A DNA stretch of 64,000 bases from Arthrobacter sp. StoSoilB5 (GCF_019977235.1 NZ_AP024646.1:1612001-1676000), one strand, 5' to 3'. Positions 43,979-53,972 are shown, counted from the stretch's first letter. Translations and numbers: made by a program. Notes: generated by a model from the letters alone, not told the origin.

Positions 43979-45187
43979 ATGGCAAAACAACATCCGAAAG
44001 TCATCGCTGGGATCGACACGCATGCCGATACCCACCACGTCGCCGTCATCAGTGAAACAGGGCGGCATCTAGGGGACAAGGAGTTCCTTGCCGTCGGTTC
44101 CGGCTACCGGCAGATCGTGGAGTTCATCACCGGATTTGGCCCGGTCTCGTCCATCGGCGTGGAGGGCACAGGCAGTTACGGAGCGGAGCTCGCACGCGTC
44201 CTGAGTCGGGAGCACTTCTGGGTCCTGGAAGTGATGCGTCCAAACCGGCAAGAACGCCGGCTACGGGGCAAGTCTGATCCGTTGGATGCCTATCAGGCTG
44301 CGGAAGCTGCACTTGCCGGCAGCAGGGTTGCGACGCCAAAAGCCAGGGACGGGGCTGTGGAATCACTACGTGTTCTGCGCGCTGAACGAAACTCTGCCAT
44401 GCGGGCAAGGGTCGCGGTCATGGCTCAGATCAAGAGCATCCTGGTCTCTGCTCCTGAGCCCATCCGGGCGAAGTACCGCGGCTTAAGCCGCGTTGCAATG
44501 ATGAGCGCACTGGAGAAAAGCCGACCGATCGGTGACCCTGCCGAGCCTCCAAACGCCACCGCCATCGTTCTCAAGCGCTTGGCTGTCCGCTACCGGCACC
44601 TGAACACGGAAGTGGCCCTGATCGATACTGAACTCGACGCAATCCTCACCATTCACGCCCCTACGCTCAGGGACATTCAGGGTGTTGGCACTGACGTTGC
44701 AAGTCAGTTGCTGGTAACCGTAGGCGACAACTCCGAAAGGGTCACCTCGGAGGCAAGGTTCGCAGCCCTGGTCGGCGTTGCCCCCATCCCGGCCGCCTCA
44801 GGGAAAACCACCCGGCATCGACTTAGCCGTGGCGGAGACCGGCAAGCCAATAAAGCCATCCATCGCGTAGTGCTCGTACGGATGATGAGTGATAGCCGGA
44901 CCAAAACCTACGTGGCCAGGCGCCGACAAGAAGGCAAAACCACCAAGGAAATCATGCGCTGCCTCAAACGCTACGTTGCACGTGAAATCTATGACCAGAT
45001 CATGCACCCCCACCCAGCACCCTTCGCCGGGCAGCTCCGGGCCCTGCGGAAAGCCAAGAACATCACCCTCCAGGCCGCCGCTGATGACCTCCGCGTCTGG
45101 CCTACCGCACTATCCCGTCTCGAACGCGGACTCACCCGCGACGACAACTTCCACAAACGCTACGAAAGCTGGCTCAACGACCATTGA
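43979..45187 (+). CDS. IS110-family transposase with C-terminal HTH-like extension
   Basis: Start at ATG 43979. The 402-residue enzyme has the N-terminal RuvC-like DEDD domain (IDTHADTHHVAV with Asp13; GVEGTGSYG; KSDPLDAYQA) and the C-terminal Transposase_20 domain (IQGVGTDVASQLLVTVG, PIPAASGKTTRHRLSRGG with nucleophile candidate Ser274). After about residue 350 it continues with LRALRKAKNITLQAAADDL and LSRLERG, which looks like an XRE helix-turn-helix. No frameshift or stop interrupts it, so it may be active. Confidence 0.92.
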   Translation: MAKQHPKVIAGIDTHADTHHVAVISETGRHLGDKEFLAVGSGYRQIVEFITGFGPVSSIGVEGTGSYGAELARVLSREHFWVLEVMRPNRQERRLRGKSDPLDAYQAAEAALAGSRVATPKARDGAVESLRVLRAERNSAMRARVAVMAQIKSILVSAPEPIRAKYRGLSRVAMMSALEKSRPIGDPAEPPNATAIVLKRLAVRYRHLNTEVALIDTELDAILTIHAPTLRDIQGVGTDVASQLLVTVGDNSERVTSEARFAALVGVAPIPAASGKTTRHRLSRGGDRQANKAIHRVVLVRMMSDSRTKTYVARRRQEGKTTKEIMRCLKRYVAREIYDQIMHPHPAPFAGQLRALRKAKNITLQAAADDLRVWPTALSRLERGLTRDDNFHKRYESWLNDH

Positions 45188-45257
45188 CAGCAATAGGAGC
45201 ATCAGTTTAAGAGGCACCTGGAAGGCGGCCCCTCAATCTCCCGAAAAGAGTAAACAA

Positions 45258-45890
45258 TCAGGCTGCTGTCAGGGCAGCCAAGGCCATCTGTTCCAGAATG
45301 GGCCTGGCAGACTTCACCGCGATCTTCCGTCCGTGATGGCGAACGGAGTGGGGCGTGGAGTTGATGAGGCCGAAGGCAGCATGTGCCCGGACACGGAGGC
45401 CGGCGACATCCGCGCCGGAGTGGATGCGTCCGAGGACGTCCACCCACGTTTCCACGTAGGCGCGCTGCAGGGACCTGACTTCCGCTTGGTCGGTACTGCT
45501 GAGGCTCCCGAAGTCCCGGTCCTGGACGCGGATGACGTCCGGGTTGCTCAGGGCAAAGTCCACTTGGAACCGGATCAAGCCTTTCAGGGCGTCCGTGGGA
45601 TTGTCCGCTTCCGAGACCACCCGGAGGCCGCCGTCGAGCAGATCGCGGCTGACGCTGAGGAGGAGCTCGCCGAGAACAGCTTGCTTGCCGGGGAAGTGCC
45701 GGTACACAGCGGGTCCGCTAACCCCTGCCGCCGCCCCAAGGTCCTCAAGCGACACCCGGTTGAAGCCATTCTCTGCAAAGAGTCCCGCTGCGGCTGAAAG
45801 CAATGCCACCCTGCGGAGCTCCTTGGCTTGGCCGCGTTGGGTTGCTGCGGCTGGGCTGCGGACAGTGCCTGTTTCCGGGCCTCCGGTCAC
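45258..45890 (-). CDS. TetR-family regulator of the leucine-catabolism operon
   Basis: Start at GTG 45890 behind AAGGAGGAG. The 210-residue protein has a TetR helix-turn-helix (LFAENGFNRVSLEDLGAAAGVSGPAVYRHFPGKQAVL) and a helical ligand domain. It is divergent from the acyl-CoA carboxylase operon, the same arrangement as the mycobacterial TetR repressor of branched-chain keto-acid genes (BkaR). It probably senses an acyl-CoA of the pathway. Its downstream end abuts the IS110 element, but the reading frame looks complete. Confidence 0.88.
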   Translation of the reverse strand: MTGGPETGTVRSPAAATQRGQAKELRRVALLSAAAGLFAENGFNRVSLEDLGAAAGVSGPAVYRHFPGKQAVLGELLLSVSRDLLDGGLRVVSEADNPTDALKGLIRFQVDFALSNPDVIRVQDRDFGSLSSTDQAEVRSLQRAYVETWVDVLGRIHSGADVAGLRVRAHAAFGLINSTPHSVRHHGRKIAVKSARPILEQMALAALTAA

Positions 45891-45915
45891 GTTCTCCTCC
45901 TTGATGCAGTCCCAC

Positions 45916-45931
45916 TGTGCTGGACATCACA
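45916..45931 (+). promoter_or_regulatory. CRP/GlxR-like palindrome upstream of the leucine operon
   Basis: TGTGCTGGACATCACA matches TGTGA-N6-TCACA at nine of ten fixed positions. It lies 12 bases before the TetR-type operator and between the two divergent genes. Confidence 0.5.
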
Positions 45932-45943
45932 GTTAATAAAGAC

Positions 45944-45961
45944 TAACCTAAATTTCAGTTA
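45944..45961 (+). promoter_or_regulatory. TetR-type operator
   Basis: TAACCTAAATTTCAGTTA is an 18-bp dyad with 14 of 18 symmetric positions centred on AAATTT. A second ACTAACC half lies at 45968-45974, 26 bp from the first. It sits about 50 bases before the carboxylase start. Confidence 0.55.
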
Positions 45962-45994
45962 CGTGGCACTAACCGAAATGGCCTGGGGCCGGGA

Positions 45995-47620
45995 ATGGAA
46001 CAGCGGTCAATGGAGACAATTGCCAGCTTGGCAGGAACCGATAGCGGCACCTTTGAAGCCAACCAGGAAGCACAGTTGGCGCTCGTAGGGGAATTGAAGG
46101 AACGCCTTGCCGCAGCAGCTCTCGGGGGACCCGTGAAATCCAGGGAGCGGCACGTCGCCCGTGGAAAGTTGTTGCCCCGGGAGCGAATCGACTACCTCCT
46201 GGATGAGGGCAGTCCCTTCCTGGAGATTGCGCCTTTGGCCGCCAACGGAATGTACGACGACGATTCGCCGGGCGCCGGGGTCATCGCGGGGATCGGCCTG
46301 GTCCATGGACGCCACGTGCTGGTGATTTCCAATGACGCCACGGTCAAGGGCGGCACGTATTACCCCATGACCGTCAAGAAGCACCTCAGGGCCCAGGAAA
46401 TCGCCCTGGAAAACAAGCTTCCGTGTATCTACCTGGTGGATTCCGGGGGAGCATTCCTGCCCAAGCAGGACGAGGTCTTCCCGGACAAGGAACACTTCGG
46501 CCGGATCTTCTATAACCAAGCCAGAATGTCCGCGGCCAAAATCCCGCAGATCGCTTCGGTGATGGGTTCGTGCACGGCCGGCGGGGCATATGTGCCGGCC
46601 ATGAGCGACGAGACTGTGATCGTCCGCAACCAGGGCACCATTTTCCTCGGTGGGCCGCCCCTGGTGAAGGCAGCCATTGGCGAGATTGTGACCGCTGAGG
46701 AGTTGGGCGGCGGTGAGGTGCATTCAAGAATTTCCGGAGTCACTGACCATCTGGCCGAAAACGACCAGCATGCGTTGGAGATCGTCCGGGACATCGTTGG
46801 CACGTTACCCAAGCCGGCCCAGCCGGCATGGGATGTGCTCGACGTCGTCCTGCCGCCCGTCGTCGATCCTTCAGAGATCTACGGCGTGGTTCCCACGGAC
46901 GTCAACGCACAGTACGATGTCCGCGAAGTGATCGCACGGCTCGTGGACGGCTCCGAGTTCCATGAGTTCAAGAAGAACTACGGCACCACCCTGGTGACCG
47001 GGTTCGCGCACCTGCATGGACACCCCGTTGGTATCGTGGCCAACAACGGCGTCCTGTTCAGTGAGTCCTCACTCAAGGGCGCCCACTTCATCGAACTCTG
47101 CGATCAGCGCGGGATCCCGCTGATCTTCCTGCAGAACCTCTCCGGGTTCATGGTGGGCAAGGACTACGAGCAAGGCGGCATCGCCAAGAACGGCGCAAAG
47201 ATGGTCACCGCAGTCGCAACAGCCAGGGTGCCCAAGCTGACCGTCGTTATCGGTGGTTCCTTCGGCGCCGGAAACTACTCCATGTGCGGGCGGGCCTACT
47301 CGCCGCGTTTCCTGTGGATGTGGCCGGCGGCGCGGATCTCGGTGATGGGCGGAAACCAGGCCTCCAGCGTGCTGGCAACAGTCAAGAGGGATCAGTACCA
47401 GGCCGCCGGCCAGGAATGGTCCGCGGAAGACGAAGAGGCCTTCAAAGTCCCCATCAAGCAGCAGTATGAGGACCAAGGCAGCCCGTACTACTCCACTGCG
47501 CGGCTCTGGGATGACGGCATCATCGATCCCGCAGACACTCGCCGCGTTCTGGGAATGGCCCTGGATGTCGTGTCCCGCCAACAACTACCGGAGACCTCCT
47601 TCGGCCTCTTCAGGATGTGA
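45995..47620 (+). CDS. accD1: Acyl-CoA carboxylase carboxyltransferase (beta) subunit, methylcrotonyl-CoA type
   Basis: A 541-residue subunit; ATG 46010 is an alternative start. The crotonase-type carboxyltransferase halves are complete: [78 protein letters not shown] and [22 protein letters not shown]. The FLP-Q-E-VFPD and [10 protein letters not shown] features are those of methylcrotonyl-CoA carboxylase beta rather than propionyl-CoA carboxylase. First gene of the operon, it overlaps the alpha subunit. Confidence 0.9.
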   Translation: MEQRSMETIASLAGTDSGTFEANQEAQLALVGELKERLAAAALGGPVKSRERHVARGKLLPRERIDYLLDEGSPFLEIAPLAANGMYDDDSPGAGVIAGIGLVHGRHVLVISNDATVKGGTYYPMTVKKHLRAQEIALENKLPCIYLVDSGGAFLPKQDEVFPDKEHFGRIFYNQARMSAAKIPQIASVMGSCTAGGAYVPAMSDETVIVRNQGTIFLGGPPLVKAAIGEIVTAEELGGGEVHSRISGVTDHLAENDQHALEIVRDIVGTLPKPAQPAWDVLDVVLPPVVDPSEIYGVVPTDVNAQYDVREVIARLVDGSEFHEFKKNYGTTLVTGFAHLHGHPVGIVANNGVLFSESSLKGAHFIELCDQRGIPLIFLQNLSGFMVGKDYEQGGIAKNGAKMVTAVATARVPKLTVVIGGSFGAGNYSMCGRAYSPRFLWMWPAARISVMGGNQASSVLATVKRDQYQAAGQEWSAEDEEAFKVPIKQQYEDQGSPYYSTARLWDDGIIDPADTRRVLGMALDVVSRQQLPETSFGLFRM

Positions 47621-47622
47621 GC

Positions 47623-49830
47623 ATGACCCTGCCAACAGCACCTAACGCCAACCCGGCGTCCCGACCGTTCAACGCCGTTCTCGTCGCCAATCGAGGCGAG
47701 ATCGCTTGCCGCGTGATCCGAACCCTGAAGGACATGGGCATCCGCTCCGTCGCCGTCTACTCGGACGCAGACAAGCACGCCAAGCACGTCGCGCTCGCCG
47801 ATACTGCAGTAGCTATCGGCGGGACGGCGCCGTCGGAGAGCTACTTGAAAATCGATGCCATCATCGATGCCTGCCGCCGCAGCGGTGCGCAGGCAGTCCA
47901 CCCCGGTTACGGCTTCCTCTCCGAGAATGTGGAGTTCGCGAAAGCCCTGGACGCCGCAGGTATCACGTTCATCGGTCCTGCTGTTGACGCGATCGAGGTT
48001 ATGGGCGACAAGATCCGCTCCAAGAATCACGTCATGGCTTACGACGTCCCCTGCGTGCCCGGCATTGCGCTACCCGGACTCACGGACCAGGAACTGATCG
48101 ATGCTGCGCCCGGAATCGGGTTTCCTTTGCTCATCAAGCCCTCAGCGGGTGGTGGCGGCAAGGGGATGCACATCGTGGAGCGGCCCGAAGATATGGCCGC
48201 CGCCCTGCAGACTGCACGTCGCGTAGCAGCCTCGGCCTTTGGGGATGACACCCTGTTCCTGGAACGGCTCATCAAGACTCCCCGCCACATCGAAGTCCAA
48301 GTCCTCGCGGACAACCACGGAAACGTCATCCACCTTGGCGAGCGCGAATGCTCCCTCCAACGGCGTCACCAGAAAGTCATCGAAGAAGCCCCCTCGGCAC
48401 TCTTCGGATCGCTGGTGGACGGCGCCGATGAACGGGCGCGGATCGGCGAGGCTGCCTGCAACGCCGCGCGCTCGGTCAAATACAGCGGTGCCGGAACCGT
48501 GGAATTCCTGGTGTCCGATGAAAACCCGGGCGAGTTCTTCTTCATGGAAATGAACACCAGGCTCCAGGTGGAGCATCCCGTCACAGAGATGGTCACCGGG
48601 GTGGACCTCGTTCAATGGCAGGTGAGGATCGCCGCCGGTGAGGTGCTCACCGTGGCGCAGTCCGACGTCGTACTTAAGGGCCACGCCGTGGAGGCGAGGG
48701 TCTACGCCGAGGTGCCCGAACGGAACTTCATGCCCTCCATGGGACGCGTGATGGGGCTTGCCGAGAATGGCACGGCGGATCCCAAGGTGCTCGGAGAACA
48801 GCGCGCCCACGCCAATGTCCGGATCGACTCGGCCATGCGCGACAACCTTCTGATCACGGGCGACTACGATCCCATGCTGGCCAAGGTCGTTGCCTGGGGC
48901 GAAGACCGAACCACCGCCCTGGACACCCTGGACGCTGCGTTGGGCCGGTACACCCTGCTTGGCGTCGACACGAATGTGGAGTATTTGCGGCTGCTGATCA
49001 ATGATCCCGACGTCCGTGCCGGTCACTTGGACACGGGGTTGATCGAACGAAAGCTGCCGTCCATGGAGTTCAGGCACGCGGGCGCCAACGAATTGATTGC
49101 TGCCGCATTGACGCTGTGGCTCGAAAAGAAGGCGACGTTGGGTGCTTCTACCCTCGCCGGTAGCGCCTGGAGCTCGCCGGACTCGTGGCGCATCGGCGGG
49201 CGCGCCGCTTGGACAGCCAGCCTCGGACTGCCTGGGGGCGGCACCGCCACAGTTGCGTTGACTGAGGACTCGGGCATTTTCACGGCAGTCATCGACCACG
49301 GCCCCGAAGCGGGACGCGCCGCCAAAGTCACAGTGGTGGAGCGCACTGGGGACGGCATCGTCCTGGAGATCGACGGCGGTTCGGTCACCTATGCGGTAGG
49401 CGCAGTGCCCGAGGGGGTCAGTGCGGCCCGCGAGATCTACGTTGGCAACGATGGCTGGGCCTGCCGCCTGCAAGTCCTGGACCGTGCCGAACGTCTCCGG
49501 CGGATGCTTGCCGGGATCCAGCGTGAAGAAGGCGCTGCAGACCCGGAAGTGCGCTCGCCGATGCCGGGGACTGTGGTGTCCGTGGCAGTGGCCAACGGAG
49601 ACGTGGTCAAAGAGGGGCAGGCACTCCTGGCCGTCGAGGCCATGAAAATGGAGCACCAATTGGTGGCATCGGTTTCCGGAACCGTCCACCTCACCAGCAA
49701 ACCCGGCGACCTGGTCAAAGCGGACCAGGTGCTCGCCACTATTCACGTAGCCGATCCTCTTGAAGGGTCCGCAGAAACCGCCGCAGACACAAACAAGCCC
49801 GCCAACACAAACAAGGAAGTCCAGCCATGA
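47623..49830 (+). CDS. accA1: Acyl-CoA carboxylase biotin-carrying alpha subunit
   Basis: ATG 47623 is chosen; an overlapping GTG at 47617 is equally placed. The 735-residue protein has the biotin carboxylase domain (VLVANRGEIACRVIRTLKDMG, HPGYGFLSENVEFA, KPSAGGGGKGMHIV, FFMEMNTRLQVEHPVTE), a middle BT-like region, and a C-terminal biotinyl domain with biotinylated Lys675 in VEAMKMEH. It carboxylates biotin with ATP and bicarbonate for the beta subunit, probably acting on 3-methylcrotonyl-CoA. It overlaps the next gene by four bases. Confidence 0.93.
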   Translation: MTLPTAPNANPASRPFNAVLVANRGEIACRVIRTLKDMGIRSVAVYSDADKHAKHVALADTAVAIGGTAPSESYLKIDAIIDACRRSGAQAVHPGYGFLSENVEFAKALDAAGITFIGPAVDAIEVMGDKIRSKNHVMAYDVPCVPGIALPGLTDQELIDAAPGIGFPLLIKPSAGGGGKGMHIVERPEDMAAALQTARRVAASAFGDDTLFLERLIKTPRHIEVQVLADNHGNVIHLGERECSLQRRHQKVIEEAPSALFGSLVDGADERARIGEAACNAARSVKYSGAGTVEFLVSDENPGEFFFMEMNTRLQVEHPVTEMVTGVDLVQWQVRIAAGEVLTVAQSDVVLKGHAVEARVYAEVPERNFMPSMGRVMGLAENGTADPKVLGEQRAHANVRIDSAMRDNLLITGDYDPMLAKVVAWGEDRTTALDTLDAALGRYTLLGVDTNVEYLRLLINDPDVRAGHLDTGLIERKLPSMEFRHAGANELIAAALTLWLEKKATLGASTLAGSAWSSPDSWRIGGRAAWTASLGLPGGGTATVALTEDSGIFTAVIDHGPEAGRAAKVTVVERTGDGIVLEIDGGSVTYAVGAVPEGVSAAREIYVGNDGWACRLQVLDRAERLRRMLAGIQREEGAADPEVRSPMPGTVVSVAVANGDVVKEGQALLAVEAMKMEHQLVASVSGTVHLTSKPGDLVKADQVLATIHVADPLEGSAETAADTNKPANTNKEVQP

Positions 49831-50990
49831 GCACTTTTGACCTCAACGAGGAGTACCAGGACCTCAGCGATTCCGTCCGCGAATTCGCGGACGAAGTGGT
49901 GGCTCCTGTGTCCGCCAAGCACGACGAAGAACACAGCTTCCCCTATGAAGTGATCAAGCAAATGGGGGAGATGGGGCTGTTCGGTCTGCCGTTTCCGGAG
50001 GAGTTTGGTGGAATGGGCGGGGATTATTTCGCCTTGGCGCTGGCTTTGGAACAGCTGGGCCGGGTGGACCAGTCCGTAGCTATCACGCTGGAGGCCGGCG
50101 TGTCCCTCGGCGCCATGCCCGTGTACCGTTTCGGCACGCAGGAACAGAAGGAGCGCTGGCTCCCGGAATTGGCATCCGGACGATCCTTGGCAGGATTCGG
50201 TTTGACTGAGCGGGAAGCCGGTTCCGATGCCGGCGGCACCAAGACCCACGCCCACGTGGAGAACGGCGAATGGGTCATCAACGGCAACAAGGAGTTCATT
50301 ACGAACTCCGGCACGGACATCACCACGTTGGTCACGGTCACCGCCGTCACCGGCAAGACGGAAAACGCGGACGGCAGCACCAAGAAAGAAATCTCAACTA
50401 TCCTGGTGCCCACCGAAACGCCGGGCTTCAGGGCCGAGAAGGCCTACAACAAGGTGGGCTGGAACGCCTCGGATACACATCCACTGACTTTGGACAACGT
50501 CCACGTTCCTGAGGCGAACCTCCTGGGCCAGCGGGGCCGGGGATATGCCAACTTCCTGTCCATCCTGGATGAGGGCCGCATCGCCATCGCGGCCTTGGGT
50601 ACCGGCGCGGCGCAGGGCTGCGTGGACCTTTCGGTGAAATACGCCAAGGAACGCAGCGCCTTTGGGCAGAACATTGGCAAGTACCAGGCCATCCAATTCA
50701 AGATCGCCAGGATGCAGGCCAGGGCCCACACGGCTCGTTTGGCTTACTACGACGCGGCGGCAAGGATGCTGGCCGGCAAGCCGTTCAAGACTGAAGCCGC
50801 CATCGCTAAGATGGTCGCAGGCGAGGCAGCCATGGACAACGCGCGGGACGCCACCCAGGTGTTCGGTGGCTATGGCTTCATCAACGAGTTCACGGTGGCG
50901 CGCCATTACCGCGATTCCAAGATCCTTGAAGTCGGGGAGGGCACCACCGAGGTCCAGTTGATGCTCATCGCCCGCGAGCTGGGTCTGTAA
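49827..50990 (+). CDS. Acyl-CoA dehydrogenase (isovaleryl-CoA step)
   Basis: A 387-residue flavoenzyme: [41 protein letters not shown], the [10 protein letters not shown] segment, [15 protein letters not shown] and the end [34 protein letters not shown]. The position between MCC-type carboxylase and CoA transferase suggests oxidation of isovaleryl-CoA to 3-methylcrotonyl-CoA. The usual C-terminal glutamate reads GEGTTEVQ. Orthologues include mycobacterial FadE19, linked to branched-chain acyl-CoA. Confidence 0.9.
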   Translation: MSTFDLNEEYQDLSDSVREFADEVVAPVSAKHDEEHSFPYEVIKQMGEMGLFGLPFPEEFGGMGGDYFALALALEQLGRVDQSVAITLEAGVSLGAMPVYRFGTQEQKERWLPELASGRSLAGFGLTEREAGSDAGGTKTHAHVENGEWVINGNKEFITNSGTDITTLVTVTAVTGKTENADGSTKKEISTILVPTETPGFRAEKAYNKVGWNASDTHPLTLDNVHVPEANLLGQRGRGYANFLSILDEGRIAIAALGTGAAQGCVDLSVKYAKERSAFGQNIGKYQAIQFKIARMQARAHTARLAYYDAAARMLAGKPFKTEAAIAKMVAGEAAMDNARDATQVFGGYGFINEFTVARHYRDSKILEVGEGTTEVQLMLIARELGL

Positions 50991-51010
50991 CCGTACGGGA
51001 AGGATCAAGG

Positions 51011-51799
51011 ATGATTGACAAGGTTGTTGCCAGCGCCGCGGAAGCGGTGAAGGACATCCCGGACGGCGCCTCGCTCGCCGTTGGCGGTTTTGGCTTATGC
51101 GGTATCCCCGTCTCACTCATCGACGCACTCCACAGCCAAGGCACCACGGACCTCGAAACCGTCAGCAACAACTGCGGGGTGGACGACTGGGGCCTGGGCA
51201 TCCTCCTCAGGGACGGACGTATCCGCCGTACCATCAGCTCGTACGTGGGAGAGAACAAGGAATTCGCCCGGCAGTATCTTGCGGGGGAGTTGGAAGTTGT
51301 CCTGACCCCGCAAGGCACCCTGGCCGAGAAACTGCGGGCCGGCGGTGCAGGCATTCCCGCCTTTTACACCAAGGCAGGCGTGGGAACCCAAGTGTCCGAG
51401 GGCGGCTTGCCGCAAAAGTACGACGCCGAAGGGAACGTTGCGATTGCCTCCGCGCCTAAGGAGGTGCGCACCTTCAATGACGCCGACTACGTGCTGGAAG
51501 AGTCGCTGACTCCGGACTTCGGCTTGGTCCATGCGTGGAAGGGCGACCGCCACGGAAACCTCGTTTTCCATGCAGCAGCCATGAACTTCAACCCGCTCTG
51601 TGCCATGGCCGCCAAGACGACCATCGCCGAAGTCGAAGAGCTTGTGGAAACCGGCGAGCTCGACCCCGAGCACATCCACACTCCGGGCATTTTCGTCCAG
51701 CGGGTGGTGGTGGCCCCCTCCACGGAGAAACGGATTGAGAAACGGACGGTGGCTCTGACCACCAGCCAAGCAACCGGGCAGGCAGGAGCATCACAATGA
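51011..51799 (+). CDS. scoA: 3-oxoacid CoA-transferase subunit A
   Basis: A 262-residue subunit starting [40 protein letters not shown]. It has the family signatures [10 protein letters not shown] (glycine-rich, CoA site) and a [43 protein letters not shown] block. With subunit B it moves CoA from succinyl-CoA to acetoacetate, the end product of leucine breakdown. It overlaps subunit B by four bases. Confidence 0.93.
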   Translation: MIDKVVASAAEAVKDIPDGASLAVGGFGLCGIPVSLIDALHSQGTTDLETVSNNCGVDDWGLGILLRDGRIRRTISSYVGENKEFARQYLAGELEVVLTPQGTLAEKLRAGGAGIPAFYTKAGVGTQVSEGGLPQKYDAEGNVAIASAPKEVRTFNDADYVLEESLTPDFGLVHAWKGDRHGNLVFHAAAMNFNPLCAMAAKTTIAEVEELVETGELDPEHIHTPGIFVQRVVVAPSTEKRIEKRTVALTTSQATGQAGASQ

Positions 51800-52548
51800 A
51801 CGACAACACGTATCAGGACATCCCGCCCCGCCCCGAAGCCGTGCGGCACGAGTATCGCCGTGCCGACGTCGAACATCACGAGGCCAAAGGCTGGAGCCGC
51901 AACGAACTTGCCGCACGGGTAGCCCATGAACTCATCAACGGTCAGTACGTGAACCTGGGGATCGGGATGCCCACGCTGATCCCCAACTACATTCCCGCGG
52001 GGGTGGAAGTGATCCTCCACTCCGAGAACGGCATTCTGGGTGTAGGCCCGTACCCTGCCGAGGACCAGGTTGACCCGGACCTCATCAACGCAGGCAAGGA
52101 AACTGTCACTACCAAACCAGGGGCTGCATTCTTCGATTCGGCCTCGTCCTTTGGCATGATCCGTGGCGGCCACGTGGATGTGGCGGTCCTGGGGGCCATG
52201 GAAGTGGCGGCCAACGGCGATCTTGCCAACTGGATGATCCCCGGGAAGATGGTCAAGGGCATGGGCGGCGCCATGGACCTTGTGTTCGGTGCCAAGAAGG
52301 TCATCGTCATGATGGAGCACGTGGACCGCAACGGCAGGCCCAAGATCGTCAAGGACTGCACCCTGCCCCTGACGGGCAAGGGCTGCGTGGACCGGATCAT
52401 CACCGACCTTGCCGTGATCGACGTCGTCAAGGACGAAGGGGAGCCGCGGCTGGTCCTTCGCGAGCTGGCCCCCAACGTCACCTTGGACGATGTGGTGGCA
52501 GCCACCGGTGCTGAACTTTTCGAAGAGGACCAGGAACTCACCGTATGA
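51796..52548 (+). CDS. scoB: 3-oxoacid CoA-transferase subunit B
   Basis: A 250-residue subunit. The catalytic glutamate lies in [11 protein letters not shown] (Glu77), which forms the enzyme-CoA thioester. It is preceded by [15 protein letters not shown] and followed by [23 protein letters not shown]. The first 30 residues are an unusual charged extension before the conserved start. It is coupled to subunit A upstream and MaoC downstream by four-base overlaps. Confidence 0.93.
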   Translation: MNDNTYQDIPPRPEAVRHEYRRADVEHHEAKGWSRNELAARVAHELINGQYVNLGIGMPTLIPNYIPAGVEVILHSENGILGVGPYPAEDQVDPDLINAGKETVTTKPGAAFFDSASSFGMIRGGHVDVAVLGAMEVAANGDLANWMIPGKMVKGMGGAMDLVFGAKKVIVMMEHVDRNGRPKIVKDCTLPLTGKGCVDRIITDLAVIDVVKDEGEPRLVLRELAPNVTLDDVVAATGAELFEEDQELTV

Positions 52549-53030
52549 CGCGGGTTGTTGAGCAGCGCGGACTGTACTTCGATGAGCTTGAAGAGGGCGT
52601 GATCTACGCGCACAGGCCCGGACGAACCGTGACGGAGACGGACAATGTCCTGTTCACCACCTTGACCATGAACTCCCAGGCGCTGCATCTGGACGCAGCC
52701 TGGAGCTCGGCGCAGCCGTTCGGGCAGCGGCTGATGAACTCTATGTTCACACTGTCCACGATGGTGGGGCAGTCGGTGACCCAGCTGACGCAGGGCACCA
52801 TTATCGCCCAGCTGGGGCTGACGGATGTCACCTTTCCGCACCCGCTCTATCACGGGGATACCCTGTACACGGAAACGGTGATCACCGGTAAACGGTTGTC
52901 GTCCTCGCGTCCCGGCCAGGGCGTGGTGACCATGCAACATACCGGCAGGAACCAGGACGGAGTGGTGGTGGCACTTGCCACCCGTACCTGCCTGATGTGG
53001 ACCGAGGAAGCGCACACCGCGCAGTCCTAG
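52545..53030 (+). CDS. MaoC-family hydratase
   Basis: A 161-residue hot-dog-fold protein: [43 protein letters not shown] contains the (R)-hydratase motif with catalytic Asp and His positions (MNSQALHLD). In mycobacteria the matching gene (Rv2499c) lies between acyl-CoA dehydrogenase and CitE-like lyase and is linked to hydration of methylglutaconyl-CoA or itaconyl-CoA in the R series. Here it occupies the same place, so it probably replaces the classical enoyl-CoA hydratase. Confidence 0.85.
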   Translation: MTRVVEQRGLYFDELEEGVIYAHRPGRTVTETDNVLFTTLTMNSQALHLDAAWSSAQPFGQRLMNSMFTLSTMVGQSVTQLTQGTIIAQLGLTDVTFPHPLYHGDTLYTETVITGKRLSSSRPGQGVVTMQHTGRNQDGVVVALATRTCLMWTEEAHTAQS

Positions 53031-53073
53031 GCCGTTTCCCGCATTGTCAGTATTCCAGCAGCAAGGAACCGTT

Positions 53074-53949
53074 ATGCCTTCTCCCGACTCGCCCCTCCAC
53101 GGAGCGGTTGCGCCGTTCACTATGGGGCCGGCACTCCTGTTTTGCCCAGCTGACCGGCCGGAACGTTTCGGCAAGGCAGCGGAGCGCTCGGACGCCGTGA
53201 TCCTTGACCTCGAGGATGCCGTTGCTCCGGGGGACAAACAGCGTGCCCGGGGCGCGATCCTCGGGCAGCTCGGATCCGATGGGGACGCCGCTGAGCTTGA
53301 CCCCAGCCGGACGATTATCCGCGTTAATCCTGTGGGCTCGGCCGAATTCGAGAAGGATCTCCACAGCCTGGCGCACTCTCCCTACCGCACTGTCATGCTC
53401 GCCAAAGCGGAGAGTGCCGAGCAGCTCAGGGCGCTTGAGGGCTACCGCGTGATTGCGCTCTGCGAAACAGCCGCCGGCGTCGTCAATGCTTCAGCCATCG
53501 CAGCCGAACCCAACGTCGTTGCCTTGATGTGGGGCGCGGAGGACCTGTTGGCCTCCTTGGGCGGTCTCTCCAGCAGGAACGACGACGGCGGCTACCGCGC
53601 TGTGGCCCTGCACTCACGGTCCGCTGTGCTGCTTGCCGCCAAGGCCGCGGGCAAGGAAGCCATCGACTCCGTCTATGTGAACATCCCCGATCTCCAGGGC
53701 CTGGCGGCGGAGTCCTTGGACGCCGTGGCCAGCGGTTTCGGTGCCAAGGCCTGCATCCACCCGAGCCAGGTGGCAACAGTACGCGAGGCCTACGCGCCAT
53801 CGCCTGAAGCCGTGACTGAGGCCGCGGAGCTTCTCGACGCAGCGTCTGCAGCCGGGACAGGTGTCTTCCAGTTCAAGGGCAAGATGATCGACGGCCCCAT
53901 CCTCAAGCATGCCGAGGCAACTCTGCGCCGGGCCCGGCACGCGAGATGA
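53074..53949 (+). CDS. CitE-like beta-hydroxyacyl-CoA lyase (HpcH/HpaI fold)
   Basis: Start at ATG 53074 after AAGGAA. The 291-residue TIM-barrel enzyme has ALLFCPADRPERFGKAAERSDAVILDLEDAV, the phosphate/CoA-binding RVNPVGSAEFEKDL, catalytic Glu in ALCETAAGVVN and GFGAKACIHPSQVATV. It lacks partner citrate-lyase genes. The M. tuberculosis counterpart Rv2498c was reported to cleave (R)-HMG-CoA and (S)-citramalyl-CoA. It would give acetyl-CoA and acetoacetate here. Last gene of the operon. Confidence 0.88.
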   Translation: MPSPDSPLHGAVAPFTMGPALLFCPADRPERFGKAAERSDAVILDLEDAVAPGDKQRARGAILGQLGSDGDAAELDPSRTIIRVNPVGSAEFEKDLHSLAHSPYRTVMLAKAESAEQLRALEGYRVIALCETAAGVVNASAIAAEPNVVALMWGAEDLLASLGGLSSRNDDGGYRAVALHSRSAVLLAAKAAGKEAIDSVYVNIPDLQGLAAESLDAVASGFGAKACIHPSQVATVREAYAPSPEAVTEAAELLDAASAAGTGVFQFKGKMIDGPILKHAEATLRRARHAR

Positions 53950-53972
53950 CAGTTAATACCAATGTTTTTCGG
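53950..53972 (+). terminator. Left half of an IS-split terminator, including target duplication
   Basis: The arm CAGTTAATACCAATGTT (53950-53966) is perfectly complementary to AACATTGGTATTAACTG at 55372-55388. The two are now separated by the IS481 element. Without the insertion they form a 17-bp stem with a short TTTCGGG loop directly after the lyase stop. ACCAATGTTTTTCGG (53958-53972) is the left copy of the target-site duplication. Confidence 0.85.

Larger units (their letters stand above)
43740..45250 (+). mobile_element. IS110-family insertion sequence (ends approximate)
   Basis: The element consists of one DEDD transposase gene preceded by about 250 bases of structured non-coding DNA and followed by about 70 bases before the TetR gene. 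IS110 elements lack terminal inverted repeats and make little or no target duplication, so the ends cannot be fixed by eye and are given approximately. It lies between the HNH gene and the tetR-liu operon. Confidence 0.75.

Noticed and set aside
48142..49746. 534-codon open frame antisense to the biotin carboxylase gene
   Set aside because: It mirrors a high-GC coding strand, has no recognisable motif, and the plus-strand protein is unmistakable.
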